Shown here: positions 23,027-37,122 of the stretch, in pieces
Layout: each line of letters opens with the position of its first letter
Numbering within the stretch: the first letter of the stretch is position 1
NCBI GenBank assembly: GCA_028671895.1
Contig: CM053803.1
Span: forward strand, 48,916,786 to 48,980,785
Origin: Oenanthe sinensis
Taxonomy: Eukaryota > Streptophyta > Magnoliopsida > Apiales > Apiaceae
Direction: 5' to 3'
Length of the DNA stretch: 64,000 nucleotides
Position numbers and translations under genes: made by a program
Notes under the pieces: generated by a model
The model's input: only the letters and a program-made list of their open reading frames with translations
Databases searched by the model: none
Told to the model about the DNA's origin: nothing

Positions 23027-25724
23027 ATGATAAGCACAAATAACTTCTCTATTCGGTCAGTTCTTGAGAAGGACAAATTTATGAGAACAAATTTCCTCGA
23101 CTTACATAGGAGCTTGAAGATCATCCTCGGGAACCACGATGTTAGTCAAATCTCTTCCCCTACTATTAAAGCTGAGAATGTAACATGTGCAAATGATAGT
23201 GCTTATTGGAAGTAAATTGATGTTGCGACTGATGTTTCATGTCTCATGCTTGCAACTATGATTGCTGAGCTTAAGAAGCAACACGAGCATATAGATGCTT
23301 GTGAGACGATTAAGCACCCTTAAAGGATATTTGAGGGACAGACTCTTCAAGATATATTTGACAATTAAAGAGTACTATACACTTACAAGTAGGGAGAGTG
23401 AGACCTGGTTACACCACATGTTCTAAAGACTATAGGGTACAATGAGTACCTTAACATTTTGGGTTTCCAGATTGGTCCGGAGGCTCACCTAGATTTGATC
23501 TTACAATCTCTGGACAAAAGATGTTCTTAGTTTATTATGAACAACAAAATGAATAAGATTGGTGAAACACCTATTGAGTTGATAAGCATGTTGAGAACTG
23601 CTGAAAGCAACATGATAAATGTATGAACTACTACTATAATGATGGTAAACATAGGGAATGCAAAAGGGAAATGAAAATGGAAAGGCAAGGAGAAGATTTG
23701 ATCTAGTTTCCTTGTCAAACCAAAGTCCAATCCCAAAACAGGCTCTAAAGTCTAAATGAGGGGTCGCCAAAGAAGACGATTGTCGCTTCTATGAAAAATC
23801 GGGAAACTGAAAATTAAACTGTCATGCTTATTTGGAGGATTAGAAGAAGATGATCAGTAAGGGTCAAGCTTCGAGTATCAGGTTGGAATTGGAGTAAAGG
23901 TAGTTTCTCTGGTTGAAGGAACTCTTTACTTAAATTTTTGGCCTACAAAAAAAATTATAACTTGATAATTGTTATAACGTGCTTGCAATTAGCAGAGACA
24001 TTATATTAGTTTCTTGTTTGGACAAGAAAGGCTTTTTCATTTTAATTAAATAACAAGAGTTATTTATTCTATTTCAATGATGTGGCTTATAATGTTTCAC
24101 AACTAGTTAACAATTTATATGTTCTAAAGTGCCTCAAATCAAACATTACCTTTGGCACTATTGTTGAGGCCATATTAATGAGAAACGCATTTCTAGAATA
24201 CATAAGGATGCATTCTTGGATAAGATTGATTATGAATTATAAAAAAGGATGCGAATCTTGGTTTATTTGGCAAAATGACTAAAACTCCTTTTACCGGACA
24301 TGGTGAAAGGGTCACTGAACGAGTATGACTTATACATAGTGATGTATGTTGTCATATGCGTACGATGAAAAAAGGTAGCTTTTATTAACTTCATAAAATT
24401 TAATAATTATTTTAGTAGATACGGATATGTGTATCTTTTGAAAAACAAATCTGAATCATTTGAAAAGTTCAAAGACTAAAAAGATGAAGTAGAAAATATC
24501 AAAAAAAAGGTTTTTGATAGGAGGGATCACACCTTGTTGGACATGGTGCTATCAATGTTGAGTCAAGGAATCTTCCAATTAGTTTCTGGGGTTACGCCCT
24601 GGAGACAACTGCTTATACATTTAACCGAGTACCTACTAAAACGGTTCAGAAGACTCTATATGAGATATGGACTGAGAAATGTCATAGCATGTCATTTATG
24701 AAAATTTGGGGATGTGAGGCGTTTGTGAAATGTCTAACTTCTGACAAGCTAGGACGTAAATCAAATAAATGTAACTTTGTGGGACACCCAATTGAAACAA
24801 AGGGTTATTCTTTTTATAATCCTTCCGAGAATAAAGTGTTTGTTGCTCGAACTACAGTGTTCCTTGTAAGAGAAATGCTTTCTAAGAAAGACAGTGGGAG
24901 GATAATAGATCTCGTTGAAGTTCGAGACCCACATGATAACATTGAACTAATGGAAGAACCTGAGTAGAATGTACAAGAAAACAATACTGCTCAAGAAACA
25001 CAAGTTGTTTATAGGTCTAGTAGGATTCGCCATGAGCCGAGAGATATTATGGATTTCTCTTGACTCAAGATGGTGATGTGATGCTTATGGACGAAGATGA
25101 ACCTCTCACCTACCAAGACGCTATGAACACTCCAGATTCTAAGAGATGGCTGGATGCTATAAAATCTGACATGGAATACATGTATACTAATCAAGTATGT
25201 ACTTTGGTTGATCCACCTGAAGGGGTAAAACCTATAGGGTGTAAGTGGGTTTTCAAGAAGAAGACTGACATGGATGGTAACGTATAGACCTATAAGGCAC
25301 GATGGTGACAAAAGGTTTCAAGCAAATTCATGGTATTGACTATGATGAGACCTTTTCATTAGTTGCTATGGTCAAGTCCATCAGGATTTTGCTTGCTATA
25401 GCTGCTTACTATGACTATGAAATCTGGCAAATGGATATCAAAACCGCTTTCTTAAATGAGAGACTTGAAGAAGATGTGGATGTGTACATCACACAGCCCG
25501 AGGGTTTTGTTGATCCAAAGTATGCTAGAAAAGTATGTAAATGGCGTCGATACATTTATGCATTGAGACAAGCCTCGAGGAGATGTAACATTCATTTTGA
25601 TGAAACTGTCAAATAGTTTGGGTTTATTCAAAATGAAGATGAACCACGTGTTTACAAGAAGGTTAGTGGGAGCCATGTGGCATTCCTATTATTATATGTT
25701 GATGATATATTACTAATAGGGAAT
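23027..25724 (+). pseudogene. gag-pol remnant of element B, first part
   Basis: Starts near ATG 23027 (MISTNNFSIRS, aligning with the C gag start) and follows the C polyprotein order. It keeps recognisable pieces of gag (23.2-23.7 kb), pre-integrase and integrase (24.1-24.9 kb) and RT (25.06-25.72 kb, with LYVDDILLIG just before the break). Many stops and frameshifts occur, and the integrase core is partly deleted near 24.5 kb. It stops at 25724, where the C 5' LTR begins. Confidence 0.85.
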
Positions 25725-27394
25725 TGTTAGTATTGGTGTCCTATAGACAATACTTTTAATGTTTTATTGAAAACAATTATGTTATGTGATTATTTAATTA
25801 ATATTTATTATATCTTTATTTACTGTGTCATAAATTGAAAGAATAATAAATGTCCTTGGAATATTAATACGTAATATATGTCTTTAAATATGTGCTTTAA
25901 AAATGAGATTATATGAATAGTATTTTATTCCTAAAATTCCCTAGTCAAGTATTATTATTTAAGGACAATAATAATGCAATAAGACTAGTATGTTTGTTGA
26001 CAGATGACCACATCCCATTGGTCATAGGTATGATGATACTAAAGTCAAGAACATAAGTGTATGTATCAATACATGACACTGGAAAGACCCGTCGTGAGAT
26101 TCTACATGTTAATAAGTGTCATAAGAAATCTCATAGTGATAATGATGTAATGATCCTCTGACTTGAAATCATTATACTTCTATACGAGAATTAATATGCT
26201 TTGATTACACTCAAAGTTACCTTTAACCGGGTAATGATAAAGGTGGACTTTGGGTATGCTATGAATCGTATGAGAAATATGAATGATAGATATTGGATTT
26301 AACCCTCCAATTCTAGTAGTGATATTATTGGCCTCTTGATTGAATGAGACTATGAAATGTATGGTCATGCTCAAATATTGATTTGTTTAAATAGTCTACT
26401 CATTGATAAAGGAAACCAAGATTAAACATTGAAGAGGATAACATTATACATGCCTCGAGTTTGATCTATAATATAAGGTTAAAGGGATTATATTACATGG
26501 AACATTATTCACGAAAGGTTTAATTGAATTATCAATTATTATTGTTACTTGGGTATGAATGATTTTTTACTAAATGCCGCTCATTGTTTATAATTTTATT
26601 ATTGGGTATTAAAATTATTGCCAACGTAATAATAACCTAAAGGGTCACACACAAAGAACGTCAAAACGGGGGTTTATTTAAATTACGAATTTAGATATAT
26701 TATTATTATTAATTCGAATTTAATTATTGAATTAATTAAGTGGGACTTGATTAATTATATTAGAATTCGGATTTAATAAGAATTATTATTAATTCAAATT
26801 TAATTATTGAATTAATTAAGTGAGACTTGATTTATTATATTAGAATTCAGATTTAATATGAATTATTATTAATTCAAATTTAATCATTGAATTAATTAAG
26901 TGAGACTTGATTAATTATATTAGAATTCAGATTTAATAATAATAATAACCCAAAATCATAATGGGTTTGGGAAACCACATGGATTAGGGTTAGGCCCGAA
27001 ATCTCTCTCTCCCATATATATACATAATGATGTATAGTACTAGAATTAATCATCAAATTTCATTTTAGAGAAAAACCCTAGCTGCTCAACATCAAGAAAG
27101 GCTAGAGAGAGAGAGAGAGAGAGAGAGGCAAGCAATTCGGCTAGTACCGACTCCGGTGATCGTAGGACGATCGGGAGTTCGTGTGGACTTCTTTGAAGAG
27201 CAGATCTTTGCAACAAAGGGCTGCTGTGATTCATTTTTTTTGGACCTCCATTAAACAGCATACGGAAAGCGTTGTTAAGGTACAAACTTCTTCATCATAA
27301 TCATCCAAAGTTATGCATGGATTCTGCGATAGGGTTTCATTTTTTTTATTGTTTTACGTTATATCCGCTGCATTTTCATGCCCGAAACCCTTCA
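25725..27394 (+). repeat. 5' LTR of element C
   Basis: Starts TGTTAGTATTGGTGTCC and ends GAAACCCTTCA. It contains an 80-bp repeat in three copies (26711, 26791, 26871), a TATATATA at about 27014-27021, and a GA dinucleotide run near 27104-27127. Confidence 0.93.
26711..26950 (+). repeat. 80-bp tandem repeat, 3 copies, in the C LTR
   Basis: Units begin AATTCGAATT or AATTCAAATT at 26711, 26791 and 26871 and carry TTGAATTAATTAAGTG and GACTTGATT. The 3' LTR repeats this at 57878, 57958 and 58038 with the same period. Element B has only diverged pieces of it. Confidence 0.85.
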
Positions 27395-29157
27395 ATGGCA
27401 TTAGAGCTATGTGTATAATGGGATGAGTTGGTTATGTGTTTAACAGTTTTTTGATGTATGTAAACATATATATGATATGCCATGACTATATGTTGATATA
27501 TATATTTTATATGATTTTGAATATATGATATTCATGTGTTGTATAATCATGGGATGATTGTGTGTATTGCTGTATGTATATGATACATGTTTGTTCTTTG
27601 TATGGGAATCGTATTCGATACGAATTCTGAAACGGCTTCGGTAGATTTTCTGAAATCTGTGTTTAGTGTCCGATTTTCGCAAACGATATATGTGTTCTGA
27701 ATGGAATCGTGTTACTGAGTAATATTGACATAACTTCACGTCTGTAAGTCATTTGACGACGTTAAAGGTCCCGAAACGGCGATTTATTATTTTCTGAAAT
27801 TTATTTGATTTTCTGAAATTTTGAAATTTATTATATATAATTATATGATAAGTTTATATAATCTAAGATATATTACATTTGTTATATGATAACATGGTGG
27901 ATGGTTATGGCCTAAAGACCCATAGGATAGTGGTTTTGTTTTATGGTTTTAGATTTTAAATACGACTTGCATGTCGTTTATTCATTGTAATTGTTAATCT
28001 CGAATGTAACTCAAGTTCTTCTTGTAATTTCATTAGAATAGATTTATTTATCATTCAATATAATTGTTCAATGGAGACTTGGAAGCAAGGAAGCTAGGAG
28101 GCAATCCAGATGATGGAGCAATGAAGAAGATAAAGACATATAATAGTGTAGTATTTGAAACCACCATAGATTGACCTTGATAATTCCATTAGCTTGGAAA
28201 TATCACATAGGATGGGGCCATAACCAAACACGTTTAATTTACGTACAATACATATATGTATATGAATGCATGTGTAGATATGTATGCGTTGGAATGATGT
28301 ATGTATTAGATACGACACCCATGTCATGCCTGTTTAAGAAAGATAAAATCTGTAATGATTCAAGATTTTAAAATTAAACAAACGATCATGAGATTCTTGT
28401 GTTTATGAAACACGGTATTGAATATGAATTTTCTTTTTCTGATGAGGAGATTTTGTCAAAAGCGAATTATTATTCGTAAGAAAGTTGGGTTTTAAGGGAG
28501 ACCGCTTGTGACTTCTCCGACGATCTAGAAATCGAAACATTGACGAATATTGTAATGGATTATTTGATCAAGGAAAAATTGAGAATCTCTTTATGATGGG
28601 GTCATGATCGTTCATATAAACATTAAAATCCCTAAATACATATTAAGTTAATCGGATGCCTTCTAATGTTTAATACTCGTCAAGTTCTAGATTGAGAAGG
28701 AGTGGGTTTGCCAAAGCAAGGTGCTTTTATCAATCATGGTAAGACGCGATAAGTAAGTTACTTAGTTTGTTGAAACATTGGGTCTAACTTCACTAAATCA
28801 TCACAATAGGATTGTGGGTTTAGAGGCATAGAGTTTGGTGATATTTATTGGATAAATGTGTACAAAGTGATGTTTCACCAAACTATCCCAGAGTTATATT
28901 TGATATAATCGACTAATGTTGTCTACCTAAATAATCGTGTTTTGGGTGTATTAGCCAACGCTATCTTAAAACATGGATGAAATATGGATCTTGGCTCACT
29001 AGAAAGATTTAATGAAATGCTTTTCGAATTAATAGTTAGGGCTATTTATTTGATAAAAATAGTGGGAGATATATATTATGAATGTATATGATAATTACTT
29101 GAACATAATTTAACTTCGCAACTAACTAATATGCATTTTAAACATTGTAGATATTTA
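27395..29157 (+). other. Primer site and leader of element C
   Basis: TGGCATTAGAGC at 27396-27407 is a mutated tRNA-Met-type primer site. The 1.75-kb leader is homologous to that of B over its whole length and has no ORF with coding character. Confidence 0.75.
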
Positions 29158-32100
29158 ATGGAGAACAACACAAATAACTTCTCTGTGAGAGCAACCCTTG
29201 AGAAGCACAAGATGACATGAACTAACCTCCTTGATTGGTATAGGAATTTGAGGATTGTCCTCAGGCAGGAGCAAAAGATTTACGTCATTGAAATTCCTTC
29301 ACCTGCTCCTCCTGCTGAGAATGCAACTCGTGTTCAACAAAATGATTATCAGAAACATATTGATGATGTGAATGATGTTGCATGTCTCATGCTTGCAACC
29401 ATGAGCACTGAGCTTCAAAAATAACATGAGCATATGGATGCTTATGAGATGATTGAACACCTTCAAAGAATGTTTGAGGGACAGGCTCGTCAAGAACGGT
29501 TCGACATGAGCAAAGCACTGTATGCTTGTAAACAGGGAGAGCGTGAACCTGTTCAACCACATGTTCTAAAGATGATAGGTTATATTGAGTATCTTGATAC
29601 TTTGGGTTTCCTGATTGGTCCGGAAGCTCAGATTGACTTGATCTTGCAATCTTTGAACAACAACTATACTCATTTTATTATGAACTATAATATGAATGAG
29701 ATAGACAAAACACCCACTGAATTATTGGCCATGTTACGAACTGCTGAAACCAACATGAAAAAGGCTAAACCTGCTGCCATGTTGATGGTAGACAACAAAG
29801 GTAAGGGTAAAAGGAAAGGCAAATGGAAGGGAAAGAAGAAGATTGGATCTGCTTCTGGTCCCAAGCCAAAGACCAATCCCAAACAGGCTTTAAAGCCTAA
29901 GGGTGCTGTTGCAAAGGGTGATTGTCTTTACCGTGGTAAACCAGGTCATTGGAAGAGAAATTGTCATGCTTATTTGGAGGATCTGAAGAAGAAGAAGGCT
30001 GGTCAAGCTTCAGATTCAGGTATTTATGTTATAGAGGTCAATTTGTCTACTTCTACATCATGGGTATTGGATACTAGATGTGGTTCTCACATTTGTATAA
30101 ATGTGCAGGAGCTGCAAAGGAGTAGGACTTTGGAAAAGGGAGAGGTCAACCTACGAGTTGGCAATGGAGCAAAGGTTGTTGCCTTAGCAGTAGGGACTTA
30201 TTATTTATCATTGCCCACTGAGCTTATTTTAGAACTTGAGAACTGCGTTTACGTGCCTGCAATTTCCAGAAACATTATTTCGGTTTCTTGTTTGGACAAG
30301 AAAGGTTTTGCTTTTTCAATTCAGAACAATTGTTGTTCCTTTTCTTTGAATAATGTTACCTATGGGGTTGTACGTTTGTTTAACGGTGAATATGTTCTTG
30401 ATTTAGATACTCTCATCTATAATGTGAATAACAAATGACTTAAGACTAATGACTCAAATCAAACATACCTTTGGCACTGTCGTTTAGGCAATATCAATGA
30501 GAAGTGCATTTTCAAGTTACATCAAGATGGATACTTGGATAAGTTTGATTTTGAATCATATGAAACATGTGAACCCTGTCTCATTGGAAAAATGACTATA
30601 GCTCCTTTTACTAAACAAGGTGAAAGGGCCACTGAACGATTAGAACTAATACATAGTGATGTATGTGGTCCTATGCGTACTATGGCAAGAGGTGGCTTTT
30701 ACTACTTTATCACATTTACTGATGATTTTAGTAGATATGGATATGTGTATCTTATGAAAAACAAATCCGATTCATTTGAAAAGTTCAAAGAATACAAAGC
30801 TGAAGTAGAAAAGCAAACTTGCAGAAGTATTAAGACTCTACGATCTGATCATGGATGTGAATAATTAAGCCATGAATTTAAGAGTTTATTAAAAGAGTGT
30901 GGTATTGTATCACAACTCAATCCTCCCGGAACACCATAATGGAATGGAGTTTCTGAAAGGAGGAATCGTACTTTGTTGGACATGGTACGTCGGTGATGAG
31001 TCATGCGGATCTTCTAATTAGTTTCTGGGCTACACCCTGGAAATGGCTGCTTATACACTTAACCAAGTTCCTACTAAAATGGTTCAGAAGACTCCATATG
31101 GGATATGGACTGAGAAATGTCATAACATGTCATTTATGAAAATTTGGGGATGTGAGGCGTTTGTGAAACATCTAACTTCTGACAAACTAGGACCTAAATC
31201 AGAAAAATGTAATTTTGTGGGATACCCAATTGAAACAAAAGGCATTATTTCTATAATCTTTCAGAGAACAAAGTGTTTGTTACTCGAACTACAGTGTTCC
31301 TTGAAAGAGAAATGCTGTCTAAGAAATACAGTGTGAGGATAATAGATCTCGATGAAATTCGAGACCCACATGTAACATTGAACTAATGGAGGAACCTGAG
31401 CAGAATGTATAAGAAAACAATACTGCTCAGGAAACACAGGTTGTTCGTAGGTCTGGTAGGATTCGCCATGAGCCCGAGAGATATTATGGATTTCTCTTGA
31501 CTCAAGATGGTGATGTGATGCTTGTGGATGAAGATGATCCTCTCACGTACCAAAACGCTATGAACACTCCAGAATCTAAGAGATGGCAGGATGCCATGAA
31601 ATCTGAGATGGAATCCGAGATGGAATCCATGTATACTAATCAAGTCTGGACTTTGGTTGATCCACCTGAAGGGGTAAAACCTATAGGGTGCAAGTGGGTT
31701 TTCAAAAGGAAGACCGACATGGATGGTAATGTACAGACCCATCAAGCACGATTGGTGGCAAAAGGTTTCAAGAAAATTTATGGTATTGACTATGATGAAA
31801 CATTTTCACCAGTGGCTATGGTCAAGTCCATCAGGATTTTGCTTGCTATAGCCGCTTACCATGACTATGAAATCTGGAAAATGGATGTCAAAACCACTCT
31901 CTTAAATGGGAGGCTTGAAGAAAATGTGGATGTGTATATGACAGAGCCTAAAGGTTTTGTTGATCCAAAGAATGCTGGAAAGGTATGTAAGTTGTGTCGA
32001 TCCATTTATGGATTGAACAAGTCTCAAGGAGATGGAACATTCATTTTGATGAAACTGTCAAAGAGTTTAGGTTTATTCAAAATGAAGATGAACCATGTGT

Positions 32101-33128
32101 TTACAAGAAGGCAAGTGGGAGCAATGTGGCATTCCTAGTGTTATATGTTGATGATATATTAATAATAGGGAATGACATTCCTTCTTTACAGGCTGTTAAG
32201 ACTTGGTTAAGTAAGAATTTCTCAATGAAAGACTTAGGCGAAGCGACCTATATTTTAGGTATCAAGATCTATAGAGATAGATCAAGAAGAATTATCCGCC
32301 TAAGTTAGAGTACATACATTGATAAAGTTTTACATCGATTTAGGATGCAAAATGCTAAAAGGGGATTTGTCCCTATATCTCATGGGATATCGATCTCAAA
32401 ATATAACAGTCCTAAATCATTGGATGATAAGGACCGTATGAGTAAAGTTCCATATGCTTCAGCAATTAGCTCCATAATGTATGCAATGATATGTACTCAT
32501 CCTGATGTCTCGTATGCTTTGAGCATGACAAATAGATACTAGTCTAATCCAAATGAAGATCACTGGACAGCAGTAAAGAATATTCTTAAGTACTTGAAGA
32601 GGACTAAAGATCAATTCTTGCTATATGGAGGAAAAGATAAGCTGGTTGTAAAAGGTTACACCGACGCTAGTTTCTAGACAGACAAGGATGATTCGATTTC
32701 TCAGTCTGAGTTTGTGTTTTGTCTAAATGGAGGTGCTGTATGCTGGAAAAGTTCAAAGCAAGAGACGGTTGCCGATTCTACAATGGAAGGCTGAGTATAT
32801 TGCTGCCTGTGAAGCAGCCAAGGAGACTGTTTGGATTCGGAAATTTATTGCAGATCTTGGTGTGGTTCCTTCAATCGCAGATCCGATAGATTTATACTGT
32901 AATAATAATGGAGCCATTTCGCAAGCTAAAGAACCAAAGTCTCATTCCCGAATAAAGCATATACTCAGACGATATCATCTTCTTCGAGAGATTAATAATC
33001 GAGGGGATATACATATATGTAAAGTGCATACAAATGATAACATTGCAGATCCACTGACTAAGGCTTTGTCGTAGCAGAAGCACGAAGGTCATACTAGTTC
33101 CATGGGTATTAGATACATGAGAGATTAG
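29158..33128 (+). pseudogene. gag-pol: gag-pol of element C, several stops and frameshifts
   Basis: Starts ATG 29158 (MENNTNNFSVR) and stays in one frame to about 30,990, with stops near 29,218, 29,422, 30,438, 30,862 and 30,940; frames change several times after that. Gag has a UBN2-type domain. Its zinc knuckle reads CLYRGKPGHWKRNC, with Arg in place of the second Cys. The protease has LDTRCGSH where LDTGCGSH is usual. Integrase has WHCRLGNIN (second His lost), CEPC, HSDVCGP, RSDHGCE and SERRNRT. RT ORFs lie at 31.5-32.3 kb with LYVDDILIIG near 32,150, and RNase H at 32.7-33.1 kb. The stop is TAG 33126-33128. A related copy, B, is older and worse. Confidence 0.9.
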
Positions 33129-33134
33129 CTCTAG

Positions 33135-33148
33135 TACAAGTGGAAGAT
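33135..33148 (+). promoter_or_regulatory. Polypurine tract of element C
   Basis: ACAAGTGGAAGAT-type tract immediately before the 3' LTR, the usual position and form in plant copia elements. Confidence 0.7.
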
Positions 33149-33979
33149 TGTTAGTATTGGTGTCCTAGAGACAATACTTTTAATATTTTATTGAAAACAA
33201 TTATGTTATGTGATTATTTAATTAATATTTATTATATCTTTATTTACTGCGTCATAAATTGAAGGAATAATAAATGTCCTTGGAATATTAATATGTAATA
33301 TATGTCTTTAAGTATGTGACTTAAAAATGAGATTATATGAATAGTATTTTATTCCTAAAATTCCCTAGTCAAGTATTATTATTTAAGGAAAATAATAATG
33401 CAATAAGACTAGTATGTTTGTTGACAGATGACCCCATCTCATTGGTCATAGGTATGGTGATACTAAAGTCAAGAACATAAGTGTATGTATCAATACATGA
33501 CACTGGAAGAACCGTCGTGAGATTCTACATGTTAATAAGTGTCATAAGAAATCTCACAGTGATAATGGTGTAATGATCCTCTGACTTGAAATAATTATAT
33601 TTATATACGAGAATTAATATATTTTGATTACACTCAAAGTTACCTTTAACCGGGTAATGATAATGGTGGACATTGGGTATGCTATGAATCGTATGAGGAA
33701 TATGAATGATAGATATATGATTTAACCCTCCAATTCTAGGAGTGATATTATTGGCCTCTTGATTGAGTGAGACTATGAAATGCATGACCATGCTCAAATA
33801 TTGATTTGTTTAATAATCTACTCATTGATCAAGGAAACCAAGATTAAACGTTGAAGAGGATGACACTATACATGTCTCGAGTTTGATCTATAATATAAGG
33901 TTAAAGATATTATATTACATGGAATATTATTCATGAAATGTTTAATTAAATCACCAATTATTATTGTTACTTGGGTAGC
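33149..33979 (+). repeat. 3' LTR of element C, left part
   Basis: Starts TGTTAGTATTGGTGTCC and matches the 5' LTR until TTGGGTAGC, where element D begins. The last five bases (GTAGC) are the D target site. Confidence 0.93.
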
Positions 33980-35406
33980 TGTTCGCACTTTATCCACGCA
34001 AGAGAACGTGGTCACAAGTAATACAGTAATAAGTAGGATACGTTTCCACAGAGACTCGACTTTCTTACGTTTAGTTCACTTATACACCAGAGTATGGTTA
34101 TGTTTCACTGCTAATAAAATGAAAAATTTGGTGTTTTGATTACACTAATGATTTAAACTTAACGATTTACTTATATGAAACAAACATGAGATTTCAACTT
34201 CATTAACTATCTCATCTAGAATCTTATGCCTTTTCCACCTAGCATGTGAAAGTGATGATAACTGATCAGACCCTCAAAACTGATAAACGCCAACTTTCGT
34301 TGTACGCATACCATCCAAATGAACATCCACAAATGATAGAAGTCAAATAGTCAACCACTATGCTTAGTCCCTATATGACTATAGAGATTGAAAACATAAT
34401 GGCATAAGCACAAGTATCCACAAAATCACATAGTCAGTGCAAGACGGTTAGAATTAAACCACAAATTAATACATGCTCTTAACATGCAAAAACCTATGCT
34501 AGCATGGCATGTTCTAAACCCTAGATCCACTTTCGCATTCACGAGGGTTTAACAAACAATCATAAATGTTAGCGACGCATTTACAATGAATAAGCTTAAC
34601 CATACTAGGATATCTATAACAATCACACACTTTGGCATAAAAACAATCAATATCTAGAATCGATAGAAAAATCCATTAAAATCCGATGACAACGATTAGC
34701 CCATAATTGGACTATCTGCCATCATGGGTTCAAATGAAAACATAGTAGATAAACAATTATAAATAAAATACTGATATTAATTGCAAGAGTATATGAAACA
34801 ACCGATCATCCATGTTATAGAAAATTACAAAGGAAATAGTTCGAACTAAATCACCCAAGATAGCTTGATGACCTAATTCTTTTTTTTGTGGCTCACCAAG
34901 TACTTTTTTTTTTAATGATACGATAATGATCCTCCCTTATGTTTTTTTACTAGGTTACATAAAAACCAAATATCCATGGGCTTGCTTCTTGCTGGGCCTT
35001 AAAAGCTAACCAAACTGCAAAATAAATCAATTAACTTCGACTGGGGCGCGGGCGCGCTTGGTGGAGCACGGGCGCGCGTGATCTTTCCTGTTGAAGCGCA
35101 GGCGCGCTTGGTGGAGCGCGGGCGCGCCTGCAACTTCTGTCCTGCAGTTTGATTTTTTTTCTTTGTCCGTTTGCTCTTTTAACGACTCGTCTTGCCCTCT
35201 CTTGATCTCAACTCAAGCCTTGACCCTTTCATTTGAAATCCCAGCTCATATACCACTAAATTATGCAATTATTCCTCAAACCTGCTTCGAACGGTAATCT
35301 GCACACCAAAGACACAAAACACATAAAAAGATAGTACATACTTGGGCACAAGCGATCAATTTAAGCCGAATTGGAATGTATATAATGGACAAAAAGTCCA
35401 CTAACA
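33980..35406 (-). repeat. 3' LTR of element D
   Basis: Plus-strand ends are TGTTCGCACTTTATCC and GTCCACTAACA. At 35043-35130 it has four GC-rich blocks of the form GCGCGGGCGCGC in an otherwise AT-rich LTR, also present at 57364-57452 in the other copy. Small ORFs here are shared by both LTR copies but show no protein character. Confidence 0.93.
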
Positions 35407-35650
35407 CACCCCCAAACTTAACCCGATGCTTGTACCCAAGCATAAACAGTCTCTAAACAATCTAATGCAATGCAATGCATGAATGCAACTAATATGAAAT
35501 TGCAATGACCCCCTTGAACTCACCAAAACCAATCGACAAGCCAAAACCTCAAAGAGATGCAATACATCCGAACAAAGCTCAACCAAGCCCCCGTATACCG
35601 ATACTACATGAACAGAAACGTGGGTGTGTGCGATGCTCATCAAATATACT
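35407..35650 (-). promoter_or_regulatory. 3' polypurine tract and end of the internal region of D
   Basis: On the minus strand TTAAGTTTGGGGGTG (about 35407-35421) abuts the 3' LTR. The same tract recurs at 47257-47268 and 49260-49273 inside D. The remainder, up to the E insertion site ATACT at 35646-35650, has no ORF of note. Confidence 0.75.
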
Positions 35651-37122
35651 TGTTAGGTCCAAATGTGTTGTAGAGGGGGGGTGAATACAACTTTTTCACA
35701 GTAATGAGAGAATATACAAATATGCATGTAGTAAATGATGACACAGAATTTCAAGAATATAACTTTATATTCATTGAAGGGTTTGCTACAACATTCATAA
35801 AAGTATCAGGATCAGTTGAACAATAAATACAACAATTGAAGCTTGATTCAACTGATCCTCTCTCTCACTTCTGTTTTACAGTAAATGCTCTCTCTTTAAA
35901 ATTATCGTTACAATACAGAGATGGACTTAAAGTCTTATTACAAATAAAACAAAGTGCTGCTTTTATAATGTCGTGTAGTCTTGATCTTGTCCTTTTTGTG
36001 TACGTGGCCCAATCAGGACTCGTCAACAAAAAGTACTTTCCCAACCACTCTGGATCAACCGTTCACAATAAGCCACTTGTCCCTTGAACATTAAATGCTA
36101 CATATCGACCCGCATCTCGATCTCAGCCTGGACCCATCTCGATCTCGATCTGTGAAAATCTCGATCTCGATCTGTAAGAATCTCGATCTCGATCTGTGAG
36201 AATCTCGATCTCGATCTGTGAGAATCTCGATCTCGATCTGTGAGAATCTCGATCTCGATCTGTCGTGGATCGAGATTTGCCTTTGCAATGTTTATCTTTA
36301 ATTATAAATCTCGACCCGCATCTCGATCTGCTGTGGATCAACATTTGCTTTAGCAAATATGCACTCATCGAATGTTGACTTTCTTTAGTGACTAATTGTG
36401 AATTGACCTTTATGAGCAAGTTTCCCTAGCTTCTTCAATATTCTTCAACAAGCTCTTGAACATGGATCTCTACTACTGACATAAACTTGCTATCAATGTC
36501 CTGACACTTGATGCAACGGTCTGGTTCATAAGTGACTAGTCTTGATAGGGTTATTGCTTCTGAATAGATTACTATGTTCAATTGGTAATGTGGCTTCCCA
36601 ATAAGTGGTTCGAACATTAACTGTCAATAAACAATGTAACTTCACTAGAATCTTTTCTGGTACTTCGACAACGTCTTCATTACTACTACAATCTTGAATA
36701 CTTCATTCTCTGTTCTTCACTGATTGTTAGTGAGTATAACTTCAAGACTGTAGTTGTCTTCTTTAACCTTTGTCTTTACCATGTCTTCAATTCTTCTAGA
36801 TTCCTATGCTTCAAACACTGTCTATCTTCAATCAATGCTGTTACACTGAAATCTTTTAGTGGCACTGCTATACTGAATCTTCAACACTTCTGAAACCCTG
36901 AAAGTCTTTAAACATTATTCTTCATTGAGGCATGAACATATAAATGAACTTCTTTCAGTGACCTGTAGTAGACTTCAAAACTTCTTCTAATGTCTTGATT
37001 CACTGTATTTGCCTTGACTTCATGTCTTGCTGATTTTTGTGTAATCGTAGTATTATTTACTTGTCCTGTTCTAGTGTTGAGTTATCACGATTACTATTTA
37101 TACAGCTTCGTCATTTCCAACA
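35651..37122 (-). repeat. 3' LTR of element E
   Basis: On the minus strand it begins TGTTGGAAATGACGAAGC and ends GGACCTAACA. TATA box at 35961-35967 (minus). Six 22-bp units at 36130-36261. The SR-rich ORFs here are only the array translated. Confidence 0.93.
36130..36261 (-). repeat. 22-bp tandem array, 6 units, in the E 3' LTR
   Basis: Six exact 22-bp units with the AGATCGAGATCGAGAT core on the minus strand. Tails are mostly TCTCAC, one TCTTAC, one TTTCAC and a terminal GGGTCC, which matches the terminal tail in element A. Confidence 0.95.

Noticed and set aside
23501..23770. Minus-strand ORFs opposite B gag (also 29685-29882)
   Set aside because: Same antisense shadow appears in both B and C at the Lys-rich gag stretch.
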